Below are positions 35,750 through 44,123 of a DNA stretch of 64,000 bases, piece by piece. The translations under genes were made by a program, and so were the position numbers. Numbering within the stretch: position 1 is the stretch's first letter; each line of letters begins with the position of its first letter. The notes below the pieces were generated by a model. It was not told the DNA's origin and did not search any database. It saw only the letters and a program-made list of their open reading frames with translations. Location: positions 1,736,001-1,800,000 of the forward strand of contig CAXXHV010000002.1 of assembly GCA_963678575.2 (NCBI GenBank). Reading direction: 5' to 3'. Source of the DNA: Pleomorphochaeta sp963678575 (lineage in GTDB: Bacteria; Spirochaetota; Spirochaetia; Sphaerochaetales; Sphaerochaetaceae).

Positions 35750-35882
35750 ACATAAGTTACATAACTATTATATAACTTATACATGTTTAATTCTTTGTAT
35801 CATAAGCAATTAACTATTTTTATTATTTTTTTGTATTTTTTGTTAAATAATTGTTGACATAAGTTGCAGAGTATTGTATAGT
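35750..35882 (+). promoter_or_regulatory. near-consensus promoter with direct repeats, for the secreted protein gene
   Basis: TTGACA at 35854-35859, a 17-bp spacer, and TATAGT at 35877-35882 form an almost perfect sigma-70 promoter, 43 nt before the start codon of the next gene. ACATAAGTTAC at 35750-35760 is repeated as ACATAAGTTGC at 35857-35867, overlapping the -35 box, and an inverted ATAACTTAT lies at 35772-35780. A regulator could act on these; that is inference. Confidence 0.75.
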
Positions 35883-35925
35883 TTAATCATAACAAATCAA
35901 ATTAATTTAAAAGGAAAACTAAATT

Positions 35926-36432
35926 ATGAAAAAACTATTAACTATCTTAACTATAAGTGCAATCGCAATGACTTCTATGTTCGCTATGTATTCTCCTTCC
36001 CATTCTAGTAAGTCAGCTGAAGTTCAATTAAAGACTTCTATTAAAGAAACTCCTGTTTCTTATCAATTAGCTTATAACAATGAAGTATTAAATGATGGTG
36101 TTAAAGATTATTCTATCTTTGTAGCTCCTTTAACTGAAAATGGTTCAACTAAAGACTTTACTATTAATGCTACATCTAATATGAATAAAGACTTAGCTGT
36201 TACAGTAAAAGTTTCTCCTGATACCTTTAAAACAACTTTAAACAATGGTAAAAATGATTTTGATTCAAATATTAAACCACAAGTAAATACAATTTCTTCA
36301 CTTGATACTTTAGTAGCTGGAAAACATATTTCATTACTAGTTAATAAATTCAACTTAAGTTGGTCTGGTAACTCAGAACTTCCTGCTGGTAACTATGTAA
36401 GTAATGTAAAAATTGAATACTCAATCCAATAG
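35926..36432 (+). CDS. small secreted beta-rich protein, probably abundant, unknown function
   Basis: 168 residues with a signal peptide cleaved near TSMFA-MYSP. The mature protein has no cysteine and alternates short strands (EVQLKTSIKETPVSYQLAYN, KDYSIFVAPL, KDFTINATS, LAVTVKVSP), ending PAGNYVSNVKIEYSIQ. That ending resembles the final strands of pilin-like or spore-coat-U-like beta sandwiches, but no chaperone or usher gene is near, so a family claim would be too strong. The near-consensus promoter, good AAAGGA site and own terminator suggest high expression. Periplasmic or surface location is likely. Confidence 0.75.
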   Translation: MKKLLTILTISAIAMTSMFAMYSPSHSSKSAEVQLKTSIKETPVSYQLAYNNEVLNDGVKDYSIFVAPLTENGSTKDFTINATSNMNKDLAVTVKVSPDTFKTTLNNGKNDFDSNIKPQVNTISSLDTLVAGKHISLLVNKFNLSWSGNSELPAGNYVSNVKIEYSIQ

Positions 36433-36465
36433 TAAATAAAACAATATATAAACCCCTCCTAAATT

Positions 36466-36493
36466 AAAAGGCACCAATTAAATGGTGCCTTTT
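36466..36493. terminator. bidirectional terminator
   Basis: AAAAGGCACCA (36466-36476) pairs perfectly with TGGTGCCTTTT (36483-36493). It sits between the converging secreted-protein gene and the hydroxyacid dehydrogenase gene and can end both transcripts. Confidence 0.88.
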
Positions 36494-36513
36494 AAATTGT
36501 TTATATATTTTAA

Positions 36514-37509
36514 TTACTTAATTTCGAAATCTGCAGTATCTGTATTTACAAATTGATAAAGACTGTTTAATCCACAATAAACCATATCTTCAACTGCTTG
36601 ATCAGTATAAAAAGCAAAATGATTTGTTAAAACTACATTGTCAAGTGATTTTAAAATTGAAATATGATCATTTACAAAGCCTTTAAATCTGCAATCACTG
36701 TGGAAAATTCCTTGCTCACTTTCTAAAACATCCAATCCTGCTCCACCAATTTGTCTTGATTTAAGTCCATCAATTAATGCCTGAGTATCAATTAATTCAC
36801 CTCTTGCAGTATTAACAATTTTCACACCTTTCTTCATTTTAGCGATACTTTCATTATTAATTATATGATAAGTACTATCAAAAAGCGGGGTATGAAGACT
36901 AATAATATCAGAATTCTTAAAAAGATAATCCAAATCAACGTAAGTAATATACTTTTTCATTTCTTCGTTTTCATATAAATCATATCCAATAATTTTACAC
37001 CCAAAACCACTATAATTTTTAATAACTGCTTGACCAATTCTTCCGGTTCCAATAATTCCAACAGTCATATTCTTCATTTCTTGACCTTGTAATCCTGGCA
37101 ATGAAAAATCATTAGCAATATTTCGTTTTAAACCTGTTAATACTTTTCTGTTTAACATCAAGGCAAGCATTATAGCAAAATCTGCGACACAATTTGGAGA
37201 ATATTGAGCATTACTAACTTTTATATTTAATTTCTTTGCTGCTTCAACATCAATATTATTATAACCGGCACTTCTACTAGCTAAATATTTTACACCTAAT
37301 TTCGATAAAGCTTCTAACACTTCTTTTGAACAATCACAATTACCTAATACGGTTACCCCGATACTTCCTTTTGCTTGTTCAACAACATCTAGTGACAATT
37401 GAGCACTAACATGTTTAATTTCTAAATTTAATTTATCTTCAAATAAATCAAAACTACTTCTTTCATCAGGGCGACTTGCAAACGCTGTAACTTTTATTTT
37501 TTCTTTCAT
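36514..37509 (-). CDS. D-isomer-specific 2-hydroxyacid dehydrogenase (D-lactate dehydrogenase type)
   Basis: About 331 residues from ATG 37507-37509 with AGGGAGAAGG upstream; a longer frame to 37548 lies in the neighbouring gene. The NAD domain shows VGIIGTGRIGQAV; catalytic residues are Arg in NTARGELIDT, a Glu in LDVLESEQG and His in LTNHFAFYTDQA. SAGYNNIDVEAAKKLNI is typical of the LdhA/VanH branch. It interconverts 2-oxoacids and D-2-hydroxyacids with NADH. It follows the PTS-type membrane protein closely (gap 10 nt), so its substrate may be what that protein carries or senses. Confidence 0.9.
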   Translation of the reverse strand: MKEKIKVTAFASRPDERSSFDLFEDKLNLEIKHVSAQLSLDVVEQAKGSIGVTVLGNCDCSKEVLEALSKLGVKYLASRSAGYNNIDVEAAKKLNIKVSNAQYSPNCVADFAIMLALMLNRKVLTGLKRNIANDFSLPGLQGQEMKNMTVGIIGTGRIGQAVIKNYSGFGCKIIGYDLYENEEMKKYITYVDLDYLFKNSDIISLHTPLFDSTYHIINNESIAKMKKGVKIVNTARGELIDTQALIDGLKSRQIGGAGLDVLESEQGIFHSDCRFKGFVNDHISILKSLDNVVLTNHFAFYTDQAVEDMVYCGLNSLYQFVNTDTADFEIK

Positions 37510-37519
37510 AACCTTCTCC

Positions 37520-38536
37520 CTATATTTCAACGGCATAATCATCTGCACTTAAAATTTTAAAACCTTTAAAGAAAATATTTTTAAAAATAAAACCAAATAC
37601 AATAGGTAATATAATGAATATAATAATTGTAATTATCCAGTTTATTAAACTAAAACCTACAATACCAAGGTGATTCAAAGGACCAATTAATCCACTAATT
37701 CCAAATCCTGCACTCATAGGTGTTCCAACGATACCAAAAATACCTGCTAAAATTCCTAGAATTGCAGCATTACAAATTAAAGGCAAAGTCATTTTTGGAT
37801 TTTTTAGGAAATTAGCCATATGTAATTTAGGAGAACCTAATACAGAGGCTAAAGATGTTCCCCAACCATTTTTCTCAAATCCTGCAATTGCAAGACCAAA
37901 TCCAGCAGCACAAATTCCTAAATTTGCTGCACCAGATCCTATTCCTGATAAAGAAACGGCAAGAGCTATACCTACTGTCGATATTGGTGATATAATTATT
38001 ACTGCAAAACTCATTGATATTAATGCCCCCATTAATATTGGTTGTAAAGTTGTACACCAAGCAATGAAATGCCCTACAGCGCCTGTAATCATTGATATAT
38101 AAGGAAGAGTAAACAAACCAAAAAGTCCACTTATTGCAATAGTTAAAGTTGGGACTAATATCATAGTATAACTTTTAAAACGATCACCAAACCACAGAAG
38201 AAGTAAAGCGGCAAAGGCTGCTGTTAGACCCGCATTTATTACATCTCCTAATCCTGCTAAAACCATAGATCCTTCAACCATTTTTATAGCACCACTTCCA
38301 ATCATTGTTGAAATAGCAAGTGCAACAGAATGAATTGGTTTCATCTTAAATTGACCAGCAATACATAATCCCATTGCAAAAGCTGCAAATTTTGTAGCCA
38401 TACCGGTAATTAATACTATTGTAGTAAGTCCTAATGCTTTACTAATTTCTCCAAGGATTGCACTTGGAACAAGGGCGGCAACAATACCAATGCTCATACC
38501 TGTTAAAACTTTATTAGAAAATTCTTTCGCTTTCAT
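37520..38536 (-). CDS. PTS EIIC_2-type (PfoR-like) membrane protein
   Basis: 338 residues, about nine or ten membrane helices. ITGMATKFAAFAMGLCIAGQFKMKPIHSV, GSGAIKMVEGSMVLAGLGDVINAG and LGSPKLHMANFLKNPKM match the PTS_EIIC_2 (PfoR-like) family, which is often found without EIIA, EIIB or HPr partners and may not be a phosphotransferase permease at all. None of these partners is in the window. It is co-directional with the D-2-hydroxyacid dehydrogenase. A 368-bp non-coding region with a palindrome lies upstream. Confidence 0.8.
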   Translation of the reverse strand: MKAKEFSNKVLTGMSIGIVAALVPSAILGEISKALGLTTIVLITGMATKFAAFAMGLCIAGQFKMKPIHSVALAISTMIGSGAIKMVEGSMVLAGLGDVINAGLTAAFAALLLLWFGDRFKSYTMILVPTLTIAISGLFGLFTLPYISMITGAVGHFIAWCTTLQPILMGALISMSFAVIIISPISTVGIALAVSLSGIGSGAANLGICAAGFGLAIAGFEKNGWGTSLASVLGSPKLHMANFLKNPKMTLPLICNAAILGILAGIFGIVGTPMSAGFGISGLIGPLNHLGIVGFSLINWIITIIIFIILPIVFGFIFKNIFFKGFKILSADDYAVEI

Positions 38537-38841
38537 AATAGCTCCTAAATGATAATTTTTTATCCATAGAGATAATAATCTATCCGCATTTAGGTGTCAA
38601 TATATTATTATATAATTAAAAATAAAATTTTAAGTTTTTTTCATTTTTAATGTGATAAAAATCATATTAAAATTAATAATCTTAAAATAATAAACTAAAA
38701 AAGATATATAACAACACTTTAAAACTTTAATTAATCACTTTAATAATTATAAAATTTTAATGAAAAATAAAAAATAAATCAATTTTGAAATTAAAATAGA
38801 GAATTTATTATAAATTTTTATCCATTTTGCTTATTTTGGAT
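38537..38841. other. long AT-rich intergenic region with a Crp-like palindrome
   Basis: This promoter region of the PTS-type gene holds one clear structure: TTAATGTGAT (38647-38656), four A, then ATCATATTAA (38661-38670), arms matching at 9 of 10 positions. TGTGA-type arms recall Crp-family sites. No reading frame or RNA gene is apparent in the rest. Confidence 0.45.
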
Positions 38842-38879
38842 AAAAAAAAATCATCAATAGTTAAGTACTATTAATGATT
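38842..38879 (-). terminator. terminator of the YheO-like regulator gene
   Basis: On the minus strand a 13-bp stem with one mismatch (38849-38861 with 38867-38879) is followed by a run of nine T. It lies 26 nt after the stop codon. Confidence 0.85.
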
Positions 38880-38904
38880 AAAACAAACTCGAATTATTTT
38901 TAAA

Positions 38905-39543
38905 TTATTCTTCTTCTTTTTCTATTTGCTTAAGATATTTATAAAGCGTTGGCTGAGCAATATCTAAGACCTCGCATACTTTTGGAATTGCTTGTTTTAC
39001 TTTAAAAATACCACGATTATAAAGTCTAATTAAAACAGACATTTTTGCAGATTTTGTTTCTAATTTATAAACATCAGCGTGTTTAACTTCTTCTAAAATA
39101 ATACTAGTCATTATTTCTTCTATATCAGCATTATCATTATTGTCGTTAAACTCAATATTTTTCTTTCCTTTTTCTGAAAACATATGGTTTATAAAAGGCT
39201 GGATATTAGCAAGAGCTGTAATATCTTGATTTATACATATTACATATTGCAAATTTCCATCATCATCTCTAATCATTAAATTACTTGTTCTAATCAAGGT
39301 ATTTTTTTCAGAGGTATTTAAAACACCAATTATTCTATTTGTATTATTATTCTCACACTTAGAATTTAATAATTTTAGAATTGATGTTGTATTAATATCT
39401 CCAATCTTTCGACAAGAAATAGAATCTTCATTTATCCATTCAATGGCTCCATTTTTAGCATCATGAAGAAGCACTTCAGATGTTGGACCAAGAATTTCAC
39501 TAAAAAACTGACACATTATTATTAAATACTCTTTAGAAATCAT
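38905..39543 (-). CDS. YheO/DauR-like PAS and HTH transcriptional regulator
   Basis: About 212 residues. The start MISKEYLIIMCQFFSEILGPTSEVLLHDAKNGAIEWI is the YheO-type PAS domain (residues 1-115), and the end LYNRGIFKVKQAIPKVCEVLDIAQPTLYKYLKQI is the HTH_22-type DNA-binding domain. I prefer ATG 39541-39543 because it gives the usual family N-terminus; a TTG 36 nt upstream is less likely, though neither has a strong ribosome site. DauR-like members control D-amino-acid catabolism; here targets may be the nearby hydroxyacid or transporter genes. Confidence 0.85.
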   Translation of the reverse strand: MISKEYLIIMCQFFSEILGPTSEVLLHDAKNGAIEWINEDSISCRKIGDINTTSILKLLNSKCENNNTNRIIGVLNTSEKNTLIRTSNLMIRDDDGNLQYVICINQDITALANIQPFINHMFSEKGKKNIEFNDNNDNADIEEIMTSIILEEVKHADVYKLETKSAKMSVLIRLYNRGIFKVKQAIPKVCEVLDIAQPTLYKYLKQIEKEEE

Positions 39544-39631
39544 AGGTGCTATTATAATAATGACAGATATTGAAAGCAAGTTATTTTATGAGATAATTTT
39601 ATTTAATGATTTAATAAGTCTTTATTCTAAT

Positions 39632-40867
39632 TTAACTTTTTTTTATTTCTTTAATTGTTGCTGCAAAAATACTATTTAATAATCCTAATATTGCAGAAAT
39701 GGTAAATAACATTTCAATCCCAGCAAGTTGCCAAATTAAACCACCTAATAACGCAATAATAATACTAATTAAATGATTAACTGAAATACCAGTTGTAATA
39801 GTTTTACCAAATTCTTCTTGATTTGCAGATAAAGCTTTACAATAGACTAAAGAAGCCATACTACAAATTGAAAGAATGGAATCAAGTATATAGTTTATAC
39901 TAACTACATAAAATGCAACATTATTCGAAAATAATCTATGAGCAAAACCATAAAAGAAACAAACTATAATTAATAAGAGGGTATCCCCTATCATTACTTT
40001 CTTATAACCAACTTTATCAATTATCTTACCAATAATAGGTGCAAAGATTATAGATAACCCTGCTGTAATTGCAAATAATATTGCCATATATGAAGCACTA
40101 GCTCCATAATTTAATACTAATACGAACGGAGCAAATGTAATAAATATTTGTTTTCTAGCTCCATAAAAAAAGGAAAGTATATAATATTTTCCATATTTTT
40201 TATGAAAATATATTTTTGGCCCTACTTTTTCTTCTGATTGAAGTTTAGGAATCTTAGATGTAAAAATATATGCAACAAAAGCAATTAACATTGCAATAAA
40301 ATAAATAGCTTTATAACTTTTAGCAGTATCTCTACCAAATCCAAATTTAGATAATATTAAAAACAATATTGGAACTATTAAAAATCCTAAAATATTTCCT
40401 AAAGATCTAAATCCTTGCATTATTCCAAGTGAATTACCATTCATATTTTCTCTAGACATTTCAACGGCTAAGCTTTGCCTAACCTGCATACTAATATGCT
40501 CTCCAAAACTATTCATTACTAAGAAAAAAATAACAACCCAAAGATTGGTTCCTAAAAATGTAAGGCCTAAGAAACCACACATTGAAATAATTATTGCTGT
40601 TTGGTAATTCTTTTTATCACTTTGCTTATATAAATAAGCTAAAATGAAAATTAAAAACAAGCCAGGAAGCTCTCTAAAAAATTCAACAACACCTAATTGT
40701 ATTTTTGAAATCCTAATAATATCAGCAAGATAATTATTCATTAAAGCTTTTGCTATACTATTTGTTATTCCAAAAAACAACACAGACAAGAGAAAAGGCA
40801 TTACATTGTAATTTAATTGAAAAGAATCTTTAATCCCAATTTTTTTAGATTTATTAATTTTTGACAT
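39632..40867 (-). CDS. MFS transporter
   Basis: 411 residues with about 12 membrane helices, split by a cytoplasmic loop near residue 210 (SKIPKLQSEEKVGPKIYFHKK). The N-half loop has QVRQSLAVEMSREN and GIMQGFRSLGNILGF; the C-half has IIGKIIDKVGYKKVMIGD, a form of the MFS motif between helices. The substrate cannot be read. It lies 52 nt upstream of the YheO-like regulator start, on the same strand, and may share its transcript. Confidence 0.88.
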   Translation of the reverse strand: MSKINKSKKIGIKDSFQLNYNVMPFLLSVLFFGITNSIAKALMNNYLADIIRISKIQLGVVEFFRELPGLFLIFILAYLYKQSDKKNYQTAIIISMCGFLGLTFLGTNLWVVIFFLVMNSFGEHISMQVRQSLAVEMSRENMNGNSLGIMQGFRSLGNILGFLIVPILFLILSKFGFGRDTAKSYKAIYFIAMLIAFVAYIFTSKIPKLQSEEKVGPKIYFHKKYGKYYILSFFYGARKQIFITFAPFVLVLNYGASASYMAILFAITAGLSIIFAPIIGKIIDKVGYKKVMIGDTLLLIIVCFFYGFAHRLFSNNVAFYVVSINYILDSILSICSMASLVYCKALSANQEEFGKTITTGISVNHLISIIIALLGGLIWQLAGIEMLFTISAILGLLNSIFAATIKEIKKS

Positions 40868-40981
40868 ATATATTTCCAGTTTTTAAGTTATCATAACGAT
40901 ATTAAGTAACTCATTTATAGTCAATAGAATAAAATATATTAATGCTTTTCTTTTTAAATAAAAAAGATAATTGTTAATAAC

Positions 40982-41023
40982 AAAATAGTTCTATTACCAA
41001 ATATTTAGCAATAGAACTATTTT
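40982..41023 (-). terminator. terminator of the GntP/UxaA/LarA operon
   Basis: AAAATAGTTCTATT (40982-40995) pairs perfectly with AATAGAACTATTTT (41010-41023). On the minus strand the stem ends in TTTTGTTATT. It lies 25 nt after the permease stop. Confidence 0.85.
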
Positions 41024-41047
41024 CAATATAATACTTAAATAAATAAT

Positions 41048-42430
41048 TTACATAAAAATATTTCCAATCATTAAGAAAACGAAACCAACAGTTGACATTG
41101 TTAATACACAACCGAACCAGTTTTTAAACATTTCATTCATATCTGTTAGACCAATAGATTTATTTACAACCCAGAAATAACTATCATGTACGTTGGTAAT
41201 ACCAATAGAACCAATACAACAAGCTAATCCTGCTAAATATGGGTTTACAGTAGCCATTTCAAGAATAATTGGAGCTGTTAAAGAACCAGCTGTTAACATA
41301 CCAACTGTAGCTGAACCAGTAATTATTCTAAGTAAATATGCCATAAAGAATGGTAGTAGAATACCAGGAATGTTTGAATTTAACATAATATTGGCAATAG
41401 CAGATCCTGCTCCACTATCTTTTAATACTTGACCTAAGGCTCCACCAGCTCCAGTTACAAATATAATAACGCTTGCTTGTTCAATAGATTTATCTAATAA
41501 GCTAATTACTTCTTTTCTATCTATATTTCTTGCAAGGGTAAATATTGAAACTAATAAACCAATCATTACAGCTACAACAGGATCTCCTATTAATGCAATT
41601 ACACTTCTTAAAGTTCCGTCTGCCATACCAACTGCTTTAGCTAAAGTATTTAATAAAATTAATACAATTGGAAGTGCAATAGGTAAAAATGATAAGAAAG
41701 TACTAGGAATATCTTTGTCATTAATAACACCAGAGTAACTATTTAATTCTTCTTTAGTATAAGGTCTATCAATTAATGAACCATTATCTAATGGATTAGG
41801 AACTTTATAAATTTTCTTACCAACCCATCTTGCATAAAAAATACCTGCAATTGAAATTGGAAGAGCATATAATAAACCAAGTAAAATAAATTTACCCATA
41901 TCTAATCCGAAATAACCACTAATTGCTAATGGACCAGGGGTTGGAGGAACAAGAGAATGAGTTGTTAATAAAGCAGCGCCTAAAGCACAACCAATAGTTA
42001 CAATAGAACGACCTGTTTTTCTTGATAAAGATTTAGCTAGTGGTGTAAGAATAACAAAAGCACTGTCGCAAAATACTGGAATAGCAACAATAAAACCTGT
42101 TATAGCCATTGCAATATCTTCTTTCCCCTCTCCTAAGAGACGAATGAAAGTAATAGCCATTCTTTTTGCCGCGCCACTTGCTTCAAAGATTGCACCCATC
42201 ATTACTCCAAGACCGATAACAATCCCAATGGAACCTAAAGTGCCACCAAAGCCTGTTTTAATAGACGATGTTATGGAACCAATTGGCAAACCGATTAATA
42301 ATCCCGCAAGAACCGCGCCAAGGATCATAGCAACAAAAACATGAATTTTAGTACGTGTTGAACAATAAAAAATTAATCCAATAGCTACTACTAATCCGAT
42401 GATTACTCTAGCAATATTTATATCACCCAC
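41048..42430 (-). CDS. GntP-family gluconate/hydroxyacid permease
   Basis: 460 residues from GTG 42428-42430, preceded by GGGAGGAG at 6 nt. An open frame to 42553 has no such site and gives an unlikely cysteine/tyrosine-rich extension. About 12-14 helices; GntP motifs are GFGGTLGSIGIVIGLGVMMGAIFEASGAA, HSLVPPTPGPLAISGYFGLD and GSATVGMLTAGSLTAPII with GITNVHDSYFWVVNKS near the end. It imports sugar acids or other hydroxyacids by proton symport. It is the last gene of the operon with the dehydratase and racemase, so it should carry their substrate. Confidence 0.92.
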   Translation of the reverse strand: MGDINIARVIIGLVVAIGLIFYCSTRTKIHVFVAMILGAVLAGLLIGLPIGSITSSIKTGFGGTLGSIGIVIGLGVMMGAIFEASGAAKRMAITFIRLLGEGKEDIAMAITGFIVAIPVFCDSAFVILTPLAKSLSRKTGRSIVTIGCALGAALLTTHSLVPPTPGPLAISGYFGLDMGKFILLGLLYALPISIAGIFYARWVGKKIYKVPNPLDNGSLIDRPYTKEELNSYSGVINDKDIPSTFLSFLPIALPIVLILLNTLAKAVGMADGTLRSVIALIGDPVVAVMIGLLVSIFTLARNIDRKEVISLLDKSIEQASVIIFVTGAGGALGQVLKDSGAGSAIANIMLNSNIPGILLPFFMAYLLRIITGSATVGMLTAGSLTAPIILEMATVNPYLAGLACCIGSIGITNVHDSYFWVVNKSIGLTDMNEMFKNWFGCVLTMSTVGFVFLMIGNIFM

Positions 42431-42593
42431 AATAATCTCCTCCCTTATTTTTCTGTTTATTTTCAAACATAAAGAGCTATAAATACACAAGTACCTCGCT
42501 GATATAGATAGCTCATATTCACAACGATAAATTAAAATAATAATCCAATACAAATAGTGTTAATAAAAACTAAAAACTATTTTTTGAATAACA

Positions 42594-43769
42594 TTAAATG
42601 ACTGGGCCTAAGCAATAGAAATCCATTGATTTATTGTAATTAATTGATTCCCCTTTACTCTTTTCACCATTTGCAACTCTAAGTAGCATCTCAAAAGTTT
42701 CTTCTCCAATTTCAGCAATAGATTTTTCACCTAATGTAATCAATCCTGCATTAATATCCATATCATTTTGCATCCTGTTATAGGTAATTGGATTTCCACA
42801 TATTTTTACTACAGGAACAACTGGAAAGCCTTGAGGTGCTCCACGACCTGTTGAAAACAATATTACATCTGCTCCAGCAACTGCCATGCCAGATAAAAGT
42901 TCAATTTCACGACCTGGAGAATCTTTAATCCAAAGCCCCTTTCCTTTTGGAGCTTCAGTATAATCAATAACACCTTCAATTGTTTTTGTTCCTGATTTAA
43001 CAATAGCTCCTAAAGATTTCTCTTCGATTGTACTTAAACCACCTTTGATATTACCTGGTGTTGGTTGACCTTTTCTCATATCAACACCAATTGCTTTAGC
43101 TCTATTTTCCATTTCAGTAACGATTCTACCAATTTCGGATGCAACATGTTCATTTTTTGCTCTTCTTTTAAGTATATGTTCTGCTCCAATAAATTCAGTT
43201 GTTTCTCCAAATATTACAGTACCACCAAGATCGACAATCTTATCTGCGATATATCCAATTACTGGATTAGAAGCAATACCTGAAGTAGTATCAGATGCAC
43301 CACATTTAATTCCCATTACAAAATTAGAAATATCTACTTCTTCTCTTTGTTGTGAAGAAATTTCTCTTATTAATTTTTGAGCTTTATCCATACCAACTTG
43401 AATTGAACGGCTTGTACCACCTAATTCTTGAACATTTATTCTTTCAACAGGTTTTCCTGTTTTCTTTATTTCAGCTTCTAATCTATCGGTATCAACACCT
43501 TCACAACCAAGACTTACAATTAAAACAGCTCCAACATTAGGATTTTCTCCAATTTTGATTAAACAATCAGTAATTCTTTCTAAATCAGGAGGAGTTTGAC
43601 AACACCCTTGATGATGAATAATACCTTGTGTTCCAGAAGTATTATTAACTATTGATTCAACAACTTCATCTACACAAACAACAGATGGAATTACTGCAAC
43701 ATAATTTCGAGTTCCAACTTTCCCATCTTTTCTTACATATCCAAAAAATTTATATTCCTTATTTGCCAT
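42594..43769 (-). CDS. UxaA-family dehydratase, large (catalytic) subunit
   Basis: 391 residues. FFGYVRKDGKVGTRNYVAVIPSVVC at the start, HHQGCCQ, NPNVGAVLIVSLGCEG, MGIKCGASDTTSGIASNP and FSTGRGAPQGFPVVPVVKICGNP are the signatures of the UxaA/GarD/SuyB family, which removes water (or sulfite, in SuyB) from hydroxyacids such as altronate, galactarate or sulfolactate using iron. The cysteines C48, C57 and C58 region are probably metal ligands. The SAF small subunit is encoded separately 12 nt upstream. The substrate is unknown and need not be altronate. Confidence 0.88.
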   Translation of the reverse strand: MANKEYKFFGYVRKDGKVGTRNYVAVIPSVVCVDEVVESIVNNTSGTQGIIHHQGCCQTPPDLERITDCLIKIGENPNVGAVLIVSLGCEGVDTDRLEAEIKKTGKPVERINVQELGGTSRSIQVGMDKAQKLIREISSQQREEVDISNFVMGIKCGASDTTSGIASNPVIGYIADKIVDLGGTVIFGETTEFIGAEHILKRRAKNEHVASEIGRIVTEMENRAKAIGVDMRKGQPTPGNIKGGLSTIEEKSLGAIVKSGTKTIEGVIDYTEAPKGKGLWIKDSPGREIELLSGMAVAGADVILFSTGRGAPQGFPVVPVVKICGNPITYNRMQNDMDINAGLITLGEKSIAEIGEETFEMLLRVANGEKSKGESINYNKSMDFYCLGPVI

Positions 43770-43781
43770 TATTAGTTCTCC

Positions 43782-44111
43782 TTACTTAACCATATTAGTT
43801 GTGATTTCAGATTGTTTTTCTTCATTCCAATCCCCACGGCCTCTAATACTTTCAATATTATGGATATGGACATAATCCCCAGCTTCAATTTCTTTACTTG
43901 CAATTCCAATCTCTTCACCATATTTTGTAATTTGCTGTCCAATCTTAATATCTTCAAGCGCAATTTTATGACCATATGGAATATCGTTTAGTACTTTCAA
44001 ATTCCAGGATTCACCTTTATGGGTTAAAATTTCTAAAATATCATCTTTTTTAACATCACTAAATACAGTTGCAACATTATCTTTTTCATTAAGCTTAATT
44101 GCTTTACTCAT
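43782..44111 (-). CDS. UxaA-family dehydratase, small (SAF-domain) subunit
   Basis: 109 residues forming one SAF domain: MSKAIKLNEKDNVATVFSDV, then NDIPYGHKIALEDIKIGQQITKYGEEIG and KEIEAGDYVHIHNI, equal to the N-terminal domain of full-length altronate dehydratase. Split SAF and catalytic subunits occur in SuyAB and some UxaA1/UxaA2 pairs. It lies between the LarA-type racemase (12 nt) and the large subunit (12 nt). Confidence 0.88.
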   Translation of the reverse strand: MSKAIKLNEKDNVATVFSDVKKDDILEILTHKGESWNLKVLNDIPYGHKIALEDIKIGQQITKYGEEIGIASKEIEAGDYVHIHNIESIRGRGDWNEEKQSEITTNMVK

Positions 44112-44123
44112 ATCATCTTTCTC

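Noticed and set aside
42431..42553. N-terminal extension of the GntP permease
   Set aside because: The extension is not permease-like and a strong GGGAGGAG site serves the inner GTG at 42430.
43772..43975. A 67-residue protein overlapping the SAF-domain subunit in another frame
   Set aside because: The SAF-domain frame has clear family similarity; the other frame is a by-product of it.
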